A stretch of 15,912 nucleotides of DNA from Mariniphaga sp. (GCA_013203525.1 JABMQB010000391.1:1-15912), one strand, 5' to 3'. Numbered from the stretch's first letter, positions 7,730 through 15,732 are shown. The notes: generated by a model not told the origin, from the letters alone. Numbers and translations are program-made.

Positions 7730-8686
7730 TTACATCAGTTTTTTAGCCAGGTTACAGGCATTTACAAAACTTGAAGTGGAAGCAATTCCCTGATAAGCAA
7801 TATCGAATGCTGTACCATGATCAACAGAAGTTCTTATTATTGGTAATCCGAGTGTTACATTTACCGCCGATTCAAAATCCAATAGTTTTATAGGTATATG
7901 CCCCTGATCATGATACATACAAACCACAGCATCAAAATTTCCTTTTATTGCCTGATAAAATACTGTATCTGCCGGAATTGGTCCGCTTATATCAATTCCT
8001 TCATTTTTGCCTTTTATTACTGCGGGTATAATTTCTTTGGAATCCTCATCGCCAAAAGCATTGTTTTCACCTGCATGAGGATTAAGCCCGGCTACTGCTA
8101 TTCTTGACCTTTTATTTAATTTTTTTAGTGCTTTATCGGTTAAACGAATAACATCAAGTACACGGCCTTGCTTAACATTTCTGATTGCCTCTAATTGTGA
8201 AACATGAGTTGAGATATGTGTAACAATCAACTTTTCGGATATTAGCATCATGGTGTAATTAGAGGTTTTACAAAGTGAAGCAATATATCCGGTATGGCCT
8301 GAAAAATCAGGATTGGTTTTTTGTATGGCTTCCTTGTTTACCGGCAAAGTTACCAACGCACTAATCTGTTTTTTTAATGCAAATTTAGTTCCTGCCTCTA
8401 CATATTTTAACGATGCATATCCTGTTTTTTCTGAAAGTTGACCTATCGAAATATCACTTTCTTTTAGCAAATTCAGGTCAAATATATTCAGGTAATCTTT
8501 TTTAAGATCTCCTAACTCATTAATACTATTTAAAGGAATTTCTAATTGTAACTTTTTATTGCAAAAATTCAAAACTGAAAAATCACCCAAAGCAATAAAG
8601 GCTGATTCCAATTTTCCTTCCTTGAAAGCTCTGAGTAATATCTCGGGACCAACACCGTTTGCATCACCAATCGATATTCCAATCAT
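7730..8686 (-). CDS. pdxA2: PdxA2-type 4-phospho-D-threonate/erythronate dehydrogenase
   Basis: This 318-residue cytosolic enzyme is of the PdxA family. Motifs in order are GDANGVGPEI (7-16), TLPVNKEA (113-120), FSGHTGYIA (128-136), STHVSQLEAI (159-168), GLNPHAGENNAFG (200-212), GPIPADT (235-241) and MYHDQGHIPIK (257-267). The three divalent-metal His residues fall at H161, H204 and H259, matching E. coli H166, H211 and H266. PdxA itself makes a vitamin B6 precursor. The PdxA2 branch, found next to DUF1537 kinases, oxidises 4-phospho-D-threonate or 4-phospho-D-erythronate at C3; spontaneous decarboxylation then gives dihydroxyacetone phosphate. Here the start overlaps the kinase stop by 4 bp (ATGA), so translation is probably coupled, which strongly favours the PdxA2 role over B6 synthesis. 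Which stereoisomer is used cannot be read from the sequence. Confidence 0.88.
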   Translation of the reverse strand: MIGISIGDANGVGPEILLRAFKEGKLESAFIALGDFSVLNFCNKKLQLEIPLNSINELGDLKKDYLNIFDLNLLKESDISIGQLSEKTGYASLKYVEAGTKFALKKQISALVTLPVNKEAIQKTNPDFSGHTGYIASLCKTSNYTMMLISEKLIVTHISTHVSQLEAIRNVKQGRVLDVIRLTDKALKKLNKRSRIAVAGLNPHAGENNAFGDEDSKEIIPAVIKGKNEGIDISGPIPADTVFYQAIKGNFDAVVCMYHDQGHIPIKLLDFESAVNVTLGLPIIRTSVDHGTAFDIAYQGIASTSSFVNACNLAKKLM

Positions 8687-9933
8687 ATATTTGATTTTTT
8701 ATGATTTACTATTTGCAATATTACATCCTTTTTACCATAACCCCCCGGTTTTGATATTAAATGAATCTTTCCGATTCTACTATCAATTAAAGCTAAAGCA
8801 ACTCCGGAAATAATTTCACTTTTAGGCTCAATACTGTTACATTCTATTTTATTCAGAATACCAGTTAATGTATCACCCCCAAAAACACATAATGTTTTAA
8901 ATGGAATTTCATTCAGGATATTTGACACAATTAATCCTATTTGTATGGAAATGGAATGAAAATGTCTTTTATTGTAATTGTGTTTTCTTACTTGATGATT
9001 TAAATCTGAAGTATTAATAATTACATCATTGCCTGTTTCAAATTCTCTTTTAATTTTCCTGATAATATGTTTATAATAGGCAATGGTTTCGGCGGTATCT
9101 GAATGTAAATACTTTGAGAGTGAGAAAGTAGTAATCCCATTTTTATTTGCATTGATTACCTGTTGTAAGGAAGTATTGTTTAGGCTGCCATTAATCAAAA
9201 GTATTGGCCCTTTTAAATTCTTATATGTAATTTCTGATGATTCTAATTGTAAAATCTGCGGCAATATTTTAACAAAACCCGCTGTTCCTGCAATTGCTTT
9301 TTGCCAGCCGTATTGTAATATTTTATCCCCGATTTTTTTATAGTCGGTTTCCGATTCACAGTCAAACACAATTATTTTTTCATTTTCAGCATCAGATTTT
9401 GAGGAATTTAAAATTTCTTTACCATCGGCAATACAAATTTCTATATCAGTTTGTTGTTTTAGAATATCGGGGATAAAACTGCTTTTTACAGGCTCCAATG
9501 GATCTTTTGCAAATGCTGTTTGATGTAATAATGTTTCTCCAATATATTGATTTCCTTTTCTGGTAACCCGTTTTAAGTTTGGGTGGGCCGGAATAAAAGG
9601 CAATATAAGTTGATTTGTTCCTCGAATAAATGCTTCCAGTTCAGCCCCTAAATTTCCCCGCAGGGTAGAATCTGTTTTTTTATAAAAGTATTTTATATTC
9701 GATTTTTTGGCTTGTTTTATCACCCGATTGACTTTATTTGCAGCTTTTGCAGGTACTAAATGGCGGCTTTTTGTATTGATGATTACTGCATTAATCTTAT
9801 TATCATTAAGGATTGAGCTCATTTCAGTATCCGTGTTTAAGATAACTTTCGAAGATACTTTTTGCTTACTCAATTGAACCCCTGCTTCAATTGCACCGGT
9901 TAAATCATCTGCTATAATAAGAAGTTTTACCAA
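8683..9933 (-). CDS. Four-carbon acid sugar kinase (DUF1537 family)
   Basis: This 416-residue kinase belongs to the OtnK/DtnK family, which phosphorylates D-threonate, D-erythronate or related acids at the 4-OH with ATP. The N-terminal substrate domain shows IIADDLTGA (6-14), KKTDSTLRGN (85-94) and FIPAHPN (113-119), followed by the GNQYIGETLLHQTAFAKDP stretch. The C-terminal nucleotide domain shows FGGDTLTG (351-358) and KPGGYGKKD (395-403). All main family motifs are present and the length is normal. It follows the racemase gene by 9 bp and overlaps the dehydrogenase start by 4 bp. Kinase next to a PdxA2-type enzyme is the characterised D-threonate/D-erythronate arrangement, whereas the L-threonate pathways usually add OtnC/OtnI, which are absent here. 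The exact substrate remains open. Confidence 0.88.
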   Translation of the reverse strand: MVKLLIIADDLTGAIEAGVQLSKQKVSSKVILNTDTEMSSILNDNKINAVIINTKSRHLVPAKAANKVNRVIKQAKKSNIKYFYKKTDSTLRGNLGAELEAFIRGTNQLILPFIPAHPNLKRVTRKGNQYIGETLLHQTAFAKDPLEPVKSSFIPDILKQQTDIEICIADGKEILNSSKSDAENEKIIVFDCESETDYKKIGDKILQYGWQKAIAGTAGFVKILPQILQLESSEITYKNLKGPILLINGSLNNTSLQQVINANKNGITTFSLSKYLHSDTAETIAYYKHIIRKIKREFETGNDVIINTSDLNHQVRKHNYNKRHFHSISIQIGLIVSNILNEIPFKTLCVFGGDTLTGILNKIECNSIEPKSEIISGVALALIDSRIGKIHLISKPGGYGKKDVILQIVNHKKSNI

Positions 9934-9942
9934 ATAGAAAAT

Positions 9943-11184
9943 TTAAAATGGGTATAATGTTTTATCCGAATCAAATAAATTAATTTTCTCCTCTGTTGGT
10001 TCAATCTGTGGATTATCCTTTATTTCATTTAATATCGCTTCTGATATGTATAATACATCCAGATGAAGTGTGTTTTTTATTCTGATAATACGTTCTTCAC
10101 CTAAGGTACTGGTTCCACAATTCCTTAACGCCAATTCAAATGCTTCCCGATCATTCTCTGCCACAAAGGGTATTTTGCCTCTTTCCAAAAAACTGCTGGT
10201 CGCAATATTTTTATATGTTTTTTTTAAATCAATCTTATCATAGAGTTTTCTTGAAATAATATCGGCAAGGCCAACTCCTGTCGCATTTCCAAAAGATTCA
10301 TCGGTAAGGTCGCCCATTATTACTGATTTTATTTTTGGATTTTCCGGCTCTGGTTGCCCGTATATTTTTATTCTACCGATAATATTTGTATCAACTCCAA
10401 CACCGCTAATGTTTTTACCCATTTCATCAATAATTAAAACATCAATATTATCGACCGGTAATTTTGGCCGGTTGGCTCGTGCAATATTTATAAGTTTTAA
10501 TTCTTCCTCTATTATTTCAGTGCCTGGAATTGCCTTTACCATCATAGTTTTGTCATAGGCATTTTCAACGAGTCCAATACCAGCCAGGATTTTACCTGTA
10601 TTAAAAATTGTTTTTGCTGATTCAGGGATTAGATTGGTTAAACCAAAAACACCGAATTTATGAATAGCTTCGGCACCAGGTTCTTTTCCTAATCCAATAA
10701 CTGCCATTTTTACAAGCCCGCTTTCATAAGTAGAATGAAAATCGGTATGTGGTTTTATTTTATTTATTAGGATAACACCGTCAGATTCGAACGCATGTTT
10801 ATCCATATAAATTCTATGGGTGTTAATCCCACTTGATATCTCAACAGTTTCCATGGATGAACGGATTGGCGCACCAACTCTTTTTTCAGTAATTCCATAT
10901 CCTGCCAATACTTCTTCCTGTCCCTCCGAAGTGGCTCCACCATTACTTCCCATAGCTGGAATAATAAACGGATTAGCCTCTTTTTCTTTTACAAAATCAA
11001 CAACCTCCTTTACAACAATTTCCAGGTTATCAATTCCTCTGCTTCCAACACCAATGGCAATTGAAGTATTCTTTTTAATTAAGCCTTTCAAATTTTCCAA
11101 TTCCTGATGGCAATGCTTTTTTATATTCTTTAATGAATTTTCAGGGAATTGATTTTTGATTTTAATTAGCTGATATTCTTTCAT
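9943..11184 (-). CDS. larA: LarA-family nickel-pincer racemase/epimerase (DUF2088)
   Basis: This 413-residue protein is of the lactate-racemase family, which inverts 2-hydroxy acids by hydride transfer on a nickel-pincer (NPN) cofactor. Visible landmarks are GVGSRGIDN (45-53), PAMGSNGGATSEGQ (76-89), GAPIRSSME (104-112) and NKIKPHTDFHSTYESGLVKM (141-160), then GLGKEPGAEAIH (164-175). K159 and H175 are spaced exactly like the cofactor-linking K184 and nickel-binding H200 of Lactiplantibacillus LarA; H146 or H150 is the likely second catalytic His. LarA homologues are known to act on malate, aryl-lactates and sugar acids. Between a sugar-acid permease and a C4 acid kinase, C2 epimerisation of a tetronate (D-erythronate to D-threonate) is the likeliest role. 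The cofactor genes larB, larC and larE are not in the window. The GSNGG motif has Asn where relatives usually have His, as far as I recall. Confidence 0.82.
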   Translation of the reverse strand: MKEYQLIKIKNQFPENSLKNIKKHCHQELENLKGLIKKNTSIAIGVGSRGIDNLEIVVKEVVDFVKEKEANPFIIPAMGSNGGATSEGQEEVLAGYGITEKRVGAPIRSSMETVEISSGINTHRIYMDKHAFESDGVILINKIKPHTDFHSTYESGLVKMAVIGLGKEPGAEAIHKFGVFGLTNLIPESAKTIFNTGKILAGIGLVENAYDKTMMVKAIPGTEIIEEELKLINIARANRPKLPVDNIDVLIIDEMGKNISGVGVDTNIIGRIKIYGQPEPENPKIKSVIMGDLTDESFGNATGVGLADIISRKLYDKIDLKKTYKNIATSSFLERGKIPFVAENDREAFELALRNCGTSTLGEERIIRIKNTLHLDVLYISEAILNEIKDNPQIEPTEEKINLFDSDKTLYPF

Positions 11185-11227
11185 TGGTTGTAACCTGTTT
11201 GATTTGTAAAAGTACCAATTATACGGC

Positions 11228-12571
11228 TTAAAGTATCCACAAACTTATGATCCAGACTGCTATTGCTGAACATATTCCAACCACGAATGTCCCAATAGTT
11301 TGTAAACGATAACCCTGATTTACATTCATACCCGACATTTGCGTAACTACCCAGAAATAACTATCGTTAGCATGGCTGGCTATCATTGCTCCTGAACCAA
11401 TGGCAACAACTACAAGTGCCCTTGCCATTGTTGTGTCTAATCCCAATGAAGGTATAAGTGGTGCCATCAGGCTGGCAGAAGTAATAATGGAAACTGTACC
11501 CGAACCCTGTGCAATTTTTAATGATGCTGCAATAATTATTGGCAGAAAAATTCCCAGGCTCTGCGCTCCCGATAAATTGTCTCTTACAACTTCTGCAATT
11601 CCCGATGCCTGTAATACTTGTCCAAAAGCACCACCACTGCCTGTTACGATAATTATGCTGGCGGCCGCAATTACCCCTTGTCCAAGCCATCCTGTTGTTG
11701 ACAACATTTCTTTTTTAAGTTTTATAGGAAGTAAAAAAGAAAGTCCAACTCCAATCAATAAAGCCACAGAAGGTTGTCCAACAAAACTTATGATTGTTGA
11801 TAATGAACCTGAACCAAAAGGAACTGAAGGCAATTCATTAATTGATCGTAAAATAATTAAAATGATGGGTATAAAAATTGGCAATAAGGATTTTAACAAT
11901 GAAGGACCTTTTTCTTTTGAAATTTCCAATTCCGGTTCTTCTGAAACAGTATCTTGTTCAATTTTATATTTTGAAGCTATTTTTATTGCGAACAACCAGC
12001 CAATTATTAATCCAACAAAGCTCACCGGAAGGCCAAGTAATATTACTAATCCAAGGTCTGCTTCGAGGATGCCTGCAGCTGCAACAGGCCCGGGAGTTGG
12101 TGGAATAAGTGAATGTGTGACATATAATCCCAGACTTAGAGCCATTGCCAATACTGCAAATGAAATTTTTGTTTTACGTGATAGTGCTTTTGATAACGGT
12201 GAAAGGACAATAAATGCAGAATCGCAAAAAACCGGAATACTTACAATATATCCGACAATACTCATTGCTAAGGGCATATTTTTTTTGCCAACTACTTTTA
12301 AAGCACCACTGGCCAATTTAAATGCTCCTCCCGATTTTTCAAGAAATTTGCCGATTATTGAACCTGCCAAAATCACTATACCAATATATCCAATAGTATT
12401 ACCAAATCCAGTATTAACAGCTTCTACAACTTCATTCACGGACAAAGTTCCTGAGAAAATTCCAAAACCAAAAGCTACAATAATAAGAGATAAAAACGGA
12501 TGCCACTTCAGAATCGAAGTCGAAATAATAATAAAAACAATCGATAAAAACAGTAAAATGATTAACCACAT
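11228..12571 (-). CDS. GntP-family sugar-acid:H+ symporter
   Basis: This 447-residue inner-membrane permease has about twelve hydrophobic segments. GntP signatures are plain: IPVFCDSAFIVLSPL in the first half, HSLIPPTPGPVAAAGI in the middle, AQGSGTVSIITSASL in the second half, and GSGAMIASHANDSYFW near the end. The family imports gluconate and other hydroxy-acids with protons. Being the first gene of the run, followed within 43 bp by the LarA, kinase and PdxA2-type genes, it most likely brings in the C4 sugar acid (threonate or erythronate) used by them. The start ATG at 12571 puts Trp2 at the edge of the first membrane segment and leaves a 99-bp upstream gap that holds a possible operator. 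A long opposite-strand reading frame here is a coding shadow. Confidence 0.9.
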   Translation of the reverse strand: MWLIILLFLSIVFIIISTSILKWHPFLSLIIVAFGFGIFSGTLSVNEVVEAVNTGFGNTIGYIGIVILAGSIIGKFLEKSGGAFKLASGALKVVGKKNMPLAMSIVGYIVSIPVFCDSAFIVLSPLSKALSRKTKISFAVLAMALSLGLYVTHSLIPPTPGPVAAAGILEADLGLVILLGLPVSFVGLIIGWLFAIKIASKYKIEQDTVSEEPELEISKEKGPSLLKSLLPIFIPIILIILRSINELPSVPFGSGSLSTIISFVGQPSVALLIGVGLSFLLPIKLKKEMLSTTGWLGQGVIAAASIIIVTGSGGAFGQVLQASGIAEVVRDNLSGAQSLGIFLPIIIAASLKIAQGSGTVSIITSASLMAPLIPSLGLDTTMARALVVVAIGSGAMIASHANDSYFWVVTQMSGMNVNQGYRLQTIGTFVVGICSAIAVWIISLWIL

Positions 12572-12623
12572 AATTCAAACAAGATACTAAAAAAGTATTT
12601 CTGAAAATCACAAAATATTCCTA

Positions 12624-12636
12624 TTCACATTGTGAA
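12624..12636. promoter_or_regulatory. 13-bp palindrome upstream of permease gene, possible operator
   Basis: TTCACATTGTGAA is a perfect 6-1-6 inverted repeat in the 99-bp gap between the CAP-domain gene and the GntP permease, 53 bp upstream of the permease ATG. The minus-strand sequence between it and the ATG is AT-rich, with only loose matches to TAnnTTTG, so the promoter itself is not placed. Its position suits a site for a regulator of the ten-gene run, encoded elsewhere. There is no T-run, which argues against a terminator of the upstream gene. Confidence 0.4.
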
Positions 12637-12670
12637 AACCGATATGTTCCTTTTTATTCTTTAATCGATA

Positions 12671-13249
12671 TCAATTGTTATCCACTTCTTTCCCAAACCA
12701 AACCACCGCATAATTTTTAAAAATAGCCGATCCGATTGCCTTCCATTCAATACCATTCCATTTACCCCGATTTAAGATAATATCATTATGCTCATCGGAA
12801 TCCTGCCATTTTTTTAAGACTTGTTCAACAGTTAAATTATTGTTGGTACTAAAAGCAGTTATTTCATAACCATAACCTGTATACGATGTTAATTCCATAG
12901 GTTTGCCCCACATAATCTCTGCATGTTCAATATCTCCTATATAACAACCGGCTGTCCAATTTCCTTTATCTGACCAACTGTGAGTATTGCATAAGCCGGT
13001 ATCAGGATGGTTAAAGTATAAGTCTTCAACGTGAGTTTCAGCAACAATAGTAAGCGACTGAGAAACAGGGATTTCTGATAATCCATTTTCCATTCTGTAA
13101 TGGTTTATTGCATCGGTTAGGTTTTCATTTAATTCGGGTGAATCTGTACAAGCAATTAAAATGGTAATAAGTAAAAACAGAAATATGTGTATTGAATTGA
13201 TAGAAAGATGTTTCAAAACAAATGTAAATATTTTTTTACTTTTTGCCAC
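12671..13249 (-). CDS. CAP/SCP-domain lipoprotein
   Basis: This 192-residue protein probably starts at GTG 13249; no ATG occurs before the signal sequence, and the frame closes upstream at a TAG. A Lys-rich start, a hydrophobic stretch and the lipobox LIAC (Cys at about residue 34) mark a lipoprotein anchored in the envelope. The rest resembles a CAP (CRISP/antigen 5/PR-1, SCP) domain: INHYRMENGL, then ETHVEDLYFNHP, CNTHSW, a central MWGKPMELTSYTGYGYEI segment, a QDSDEHNDIIL stretch, and the closing YAVVWFGKEV strand. Bacterial CAP proteins are secreted and mostly of unknown function; some bind lipids or act at the cell wall. It precedes the permease by 99 bp on the same strand, but nothing links it to sugar metabolism, so it may be a separate transcription unit. 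Confidence 0.75.
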   Translation of the reverse strand: MAKSKKIFTFVLKHLSINSIHIFLFLLITILIACTDSPELNENLTDAINHYRMENGLSEIPVSQSLTIVAETHVEDLYFNHPDTGLCNTHSWSDKGNWTAGCYIGDIEHAEIMWGKPMELTSYTGYGYEITAFSTNNNLTVEQVLKKWQDSDEHNDIILNRGKWNGIEWKAIGSAIFKNYAVVWFGKEVDNN

Positions 13250-13581
13250 GTGATATTTCTTTTGGTAACGTATGAATATCTAGTAAATACTAATTTCTGC
13301 ATGCAAAATACAATCTTTTAGAACAAATATTTAACCTAACTGAAATTATTCATAAATTCAAAATTGTTGTTTTTTGAATTGCACCAGCATCAGGGGAAGT
13401 AGGAATTTTCAGTTACAAATACCCCAAATTCAGGTAAGGCTATAGGTATTGAAAATTATAATTTGTTAATTCAGAATCAATAGTTTATGTATTAACAGCA
13501 ATTTGTTATTAATTAAACATTTGTCAGTAAAGTTTAGAATTACAATTAATTATTTTTGTACAAACCAACACCTTGAACGCC
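13250..13581. other. Divergent intergenic region, 332 bp
   Basis: This region separates the minus-strand lipoprotein gene from the plus-strand secreted protein gene. It is strongly AT-rich, with a short GC-richer patch around 13380-13440. I see no convincing short gene, RNA gene or repeat. The rightmost 35 bp hold the promoter-like element at 13551-13558 for the secreted protein. A matching promoter for the lipoprotein gene must lie on its left side, but no good TAnnTTTG match with a -33 box was found. Confidence 0.5.
13551..13558 (+). promoter_or_regulatory. Bacteroidota-type -7 promoter element
   Basis: TATTTTTG is a perfect match to TAnnTTTG, the -7 element read by the Bacteroidota primary sigma factor. 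It sits 23 bp upstream of the ATG at 13582, which would give a very short leader of under 20 nt. A TTTG occurs further upstream at 13520-13523, but its spacing is longer than usual, so the -33 box is uncertain. Confidence 0.55.
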
Positions 13582-15732
13582 ATGAAGCAAATATTTATTT
13601 TCACACTTCTGATTTTAATCAGTTTGTCAGGATATAGCCGCGAAATAGCTGTTAATTCAGTTAATTACAATTCATCTGAGATTTTTGTATTACAAATTGA
13701 AGGAGATACGATTGATCCCACTGCATCAAATCCAGAACCTATAACAGTTGAATGTTATACAGATGCAACTCCAGATGCTAATGTAGTTACGGATGAAGCT
13801 GATAATAGTAATGGAAGTCTGACGGTTGCCTGGGTTTCTGATGTGTCAGATGGGAATATATGCCATGAAATTATTACTCGCACCTTTTCGGTAACTGATG
13901 AAAGTGGGAACCAAATATCGGTTACCCAAACTATAACAGTTGACGATACTATTAATCCAACAGCTTCCAATCCGGAACCAATTATCGTGGGAAATATTGA
14001 AAATGTGCCGGAAGCAGACATTTCTGTGGTTGCCGATGAAGCAGATAATTGTACAGCAAATCCAATTGTGGAATTTATTGGATTTGTTTCGGATGGTAAT
14101 ACAAATCCCGAAATAATTACACGTACATATTCGGTCACCGATGATTGCGGAAACCAAATATTGGTAACTCAAACAATTACAATTGATGAAACTAACTTTC
14201 CTACTGCATCTAATCCTGATCCGGTTACAGTAGAATGTATCGGCGATGTACCTGCTGCTGATATAAGAGTTGTCACGGATGAAGCAGATGATAATACGGC
14301 GAACCCAATAGTGGCATTTGTATCGGATGTAAGTGACGGCACTACATGTCCCGAAACAATTATACGGACATATTCGGTAAAAAATGATAGTGGATATTCA
14401 ATTCAGGTTACTCAAATTATTACAGTAAATGATATTACTCCGCCAACAGCTTCCAATCTTTCACCAATTACTGTTAAATATATTGGTGATGTACCGGCAC
14501 CGGATGTTACAATTATTACAGATGAAGCAGATAATTGCACTGCAAACCCAATTGTAGAATTTGTTTCGGATGTTTCAGATGGGCATACCAATCCAGAAAT
14601 AATTACACGGACATACTCGGTTACTGATGATTGCGGGAACTCGATTATTGTAACTCAAACCATTACTATTGATGATACCAGTTACCCTACTGCTTCTAAT
14701 CCCGATCCCATTACAGTAGAATGTATAAGTGACGTACCTTCTCCGGATGTTACAGTTGTTACTGATGAAGCTGATAGTAGTAATGGAACCCTGACAGTTT
14801 CTTTTGTTGGTGATGTATGGGATGGCAGTACATGCCCGACAATAATTACACGGACATATTCGGTAAGCAATGAAAGTGGAAATTCAATTTCAGTTACGCA
14901 AATTATTACAGTTAATGATATTACCTTGCCTATAGTTACATCATCTCCTGTAATCAATATTGATTGTATAGCAGATATGCCGGGAGTACATGCAAGCTGG
15001 GCATCTTTTACTTCAGCTGGGGGCAATGTTTTTGACAATTGTGGAATTGATACTGCAAGTTTTTCATTTGTCAGTGTAGTTTCCGACAATAATATGTGCC
15101 CGGAAATAATTACTGCGACATACCAGATTTCTGATTTATGTGGGAATACTACAAATATTTCGCAAATTGTAGTTATTAATGATTTAACTCCGCCTGTTAT
15201 TGCATGCCCAAATAATTTTGAAATTGCTCCTACAGATACTATTCCTGATGCGTATAACAGTGCTGAATTATTTATTGCAGAAGGCGGTTTTCTTTCTGAC
15301 AACTGTGAAGTTGATTTGTATTCATTTAATTTATTTTCTCAAACTTCGGCTGACTTTGATAATTCAATTTTATTAACAAGGACATATTCTATTTCTGATT
15401 TTTGTGGAAATTTAACTACCTGTGAGCAAGATATTTCTGTATTAAAACCGAGTACTGTTTTTTCTGATGTATTACCAGCTAAATTTAATTATTCTATTAT
15501 TCCTAATCCAAATAATGGAGTATTCAGTATAAGATTTGACACAAACTTGAAAAAGAAAATAAGCTTAAAACTGGTTAACTCATTAGGGCAGATAATCGAA
15601 ACGCGAAATGTTAAAGCCGTTACATTTGATCGTACCAAACAGTTTAATGTTTCACATTTAAGTAAAGGTTTTTATTATTTGGATATTTCATTTGAGGAGT
15701 TTCACAGAAGTGAAAAAATTGTAGTACAATAG
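13582..15732 (+). CDS. Secreted HYR-like repeat protein with T9SS sorting domain
   Basis: This 716-residue exported protein begins with a signal peptide (MKQIFIFTLLILISLSG, cut near residue 19). Seven beta-sandwich-type repeats of about 81 residues follow, starting near residues 45, 125, 206, 287, 368, 449 and 537. The first five open with PTASN, include a (V/A)(T/A)DEAD turn, and close with RT(Y/F)SV...QxIT(V/I); the last two are divergent and closer to ordinary HYR domains. Residues 637-716 form a T9SS type A sorting domain (IIPNPNNGVFSI, then LKLVNSLGQII, then LSKGFYYLDI), so the protein should cross the outer membrane and be attached or released. No enzyme domain is present; adhesion or a structural spacer role is likely. 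A TTG at 13573 is an unlikely alternative start. Cysteines alternate between repeats in an unusual way. The gene has its own promoter and terminator. Confidence 0.88.
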   Translation: MKQIFIFTLLILISLSGYSREIAVNSVNYNSSEIFVLQIEGDTIDPTASNPEPITVECYTDATPDANVVTDEADNSNGSLTVAWVSDVSDGNICHEIITRTFSVTDESGNQISVTQTITVDDTINPTASNPEPIIVGNIENVPEADISVVADEADNCTANPIVEFIGFVSDGNTNPEIITRTYSVTDDCGNQILVTQTITIDETNFPTASNPDPVTVECIGDVPAADIRVVTDEADDNTANPIVAFVSDVSDGTTCPETIIRTYSVKNDSGYSIQVTQIITVNDITPPTASNLSPITVKYIGDVPAPDVTIITDEADNCTANPIVEFVSDVSDGHTNPEIITRTYSVTDDCGNSIIVTQTITIDDTSYPTASNPDPITVECISDVPSPDVTVVTDEADSSNGTLTVSFVGDVWDGSTCPTIITRTYSVSNESGNSISVTQIITVNDITLPIVTSSPVINIDCIADMPGVHASWASFTSAGGNVFDNCGIDTASFSFVSVVSDNNMCPEIITATYQISDLCGNTTNISQIVVINDLTPPVIACPNNFEIAPTDTIPDAYNSAELFIAEGGFLSDNCEVDLYSFNLFSQTSADFDNSILLTRTYSISDFCGNLTTCEQDISVLKPSTVFSDVLPAKFNYSIIPNPNNGVFSIRFDTNLKKKISLKLVNSLGQIIETRNVKAVTFDRTKQFNVSHLSKGFYYLDISFEEFHRSEKIVVQ
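13714..14925 (+). repeat. Five in-frame tandem repeats of about 243 bp
   Basis: Coding repeats start at 13714, 13954, 14197, 14440 and 14683, with a period of 240-243 bp, each encoding one PTASN-led module of the secreted protein. Repeats 2 and 4 resemble each other closely (both with DEADNCTANPIVEF and SVTDDCGN), as do 1 and 5 (DEAD-S/N-SNG, then ESGN), which suggests growth by copying of two-repeat units. Divergence at the DNA level is considerable, so the array is not recent. Confidence 0.8.

Noticed and set aside
7730..8686. Reading the PdxA-family gene as vitamin B6 biosynthesis
   Set aside because: The 4-bp overlap with a DUF1537 kinase and the sugar-acid permease upstream fit the PdxA2 catabolic branch; no other B6 gene is nearby.
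11400..12590. 396-codon open frame opposite the GntP permease gene
   Set aside because: The opposite strand encodes an unmistakable GntP permease with all signature motifs. The antisense product shows no recognisable domain and arises from the codon pattern of the membrane protein.
12671..13249. CAP-domain lipoprotein as first gene of the catabolic run
   Set aside because: It has no functional link to the pathway, and the 99-bp gap after it holds a possible operator, so a separate unit is more likely. Co-transcription is not excluded.
13573..13581. TTG start three codons before the repeat protein ATG
   Set aside because: The ATG at 13582 begins a well-formed signal peptide, and the promoter element lies close upstream.
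13714..14925. Regular 243-bp spacing considered as a CRISPR-like or non-coding array
   Set aside because: The repeats are long, diverged, in frame and protein-coding, with no short identical direct repeats and unique spacers.
14682..15302. 206-codon and shorter frames antisense to the secreted repeat protein
   Set aside because: They mirror the tandem repeats of the real gene, which has a signal peptide, sorting domain, promoter and terminator. Few stops arise because the repeats reuse the same codons.
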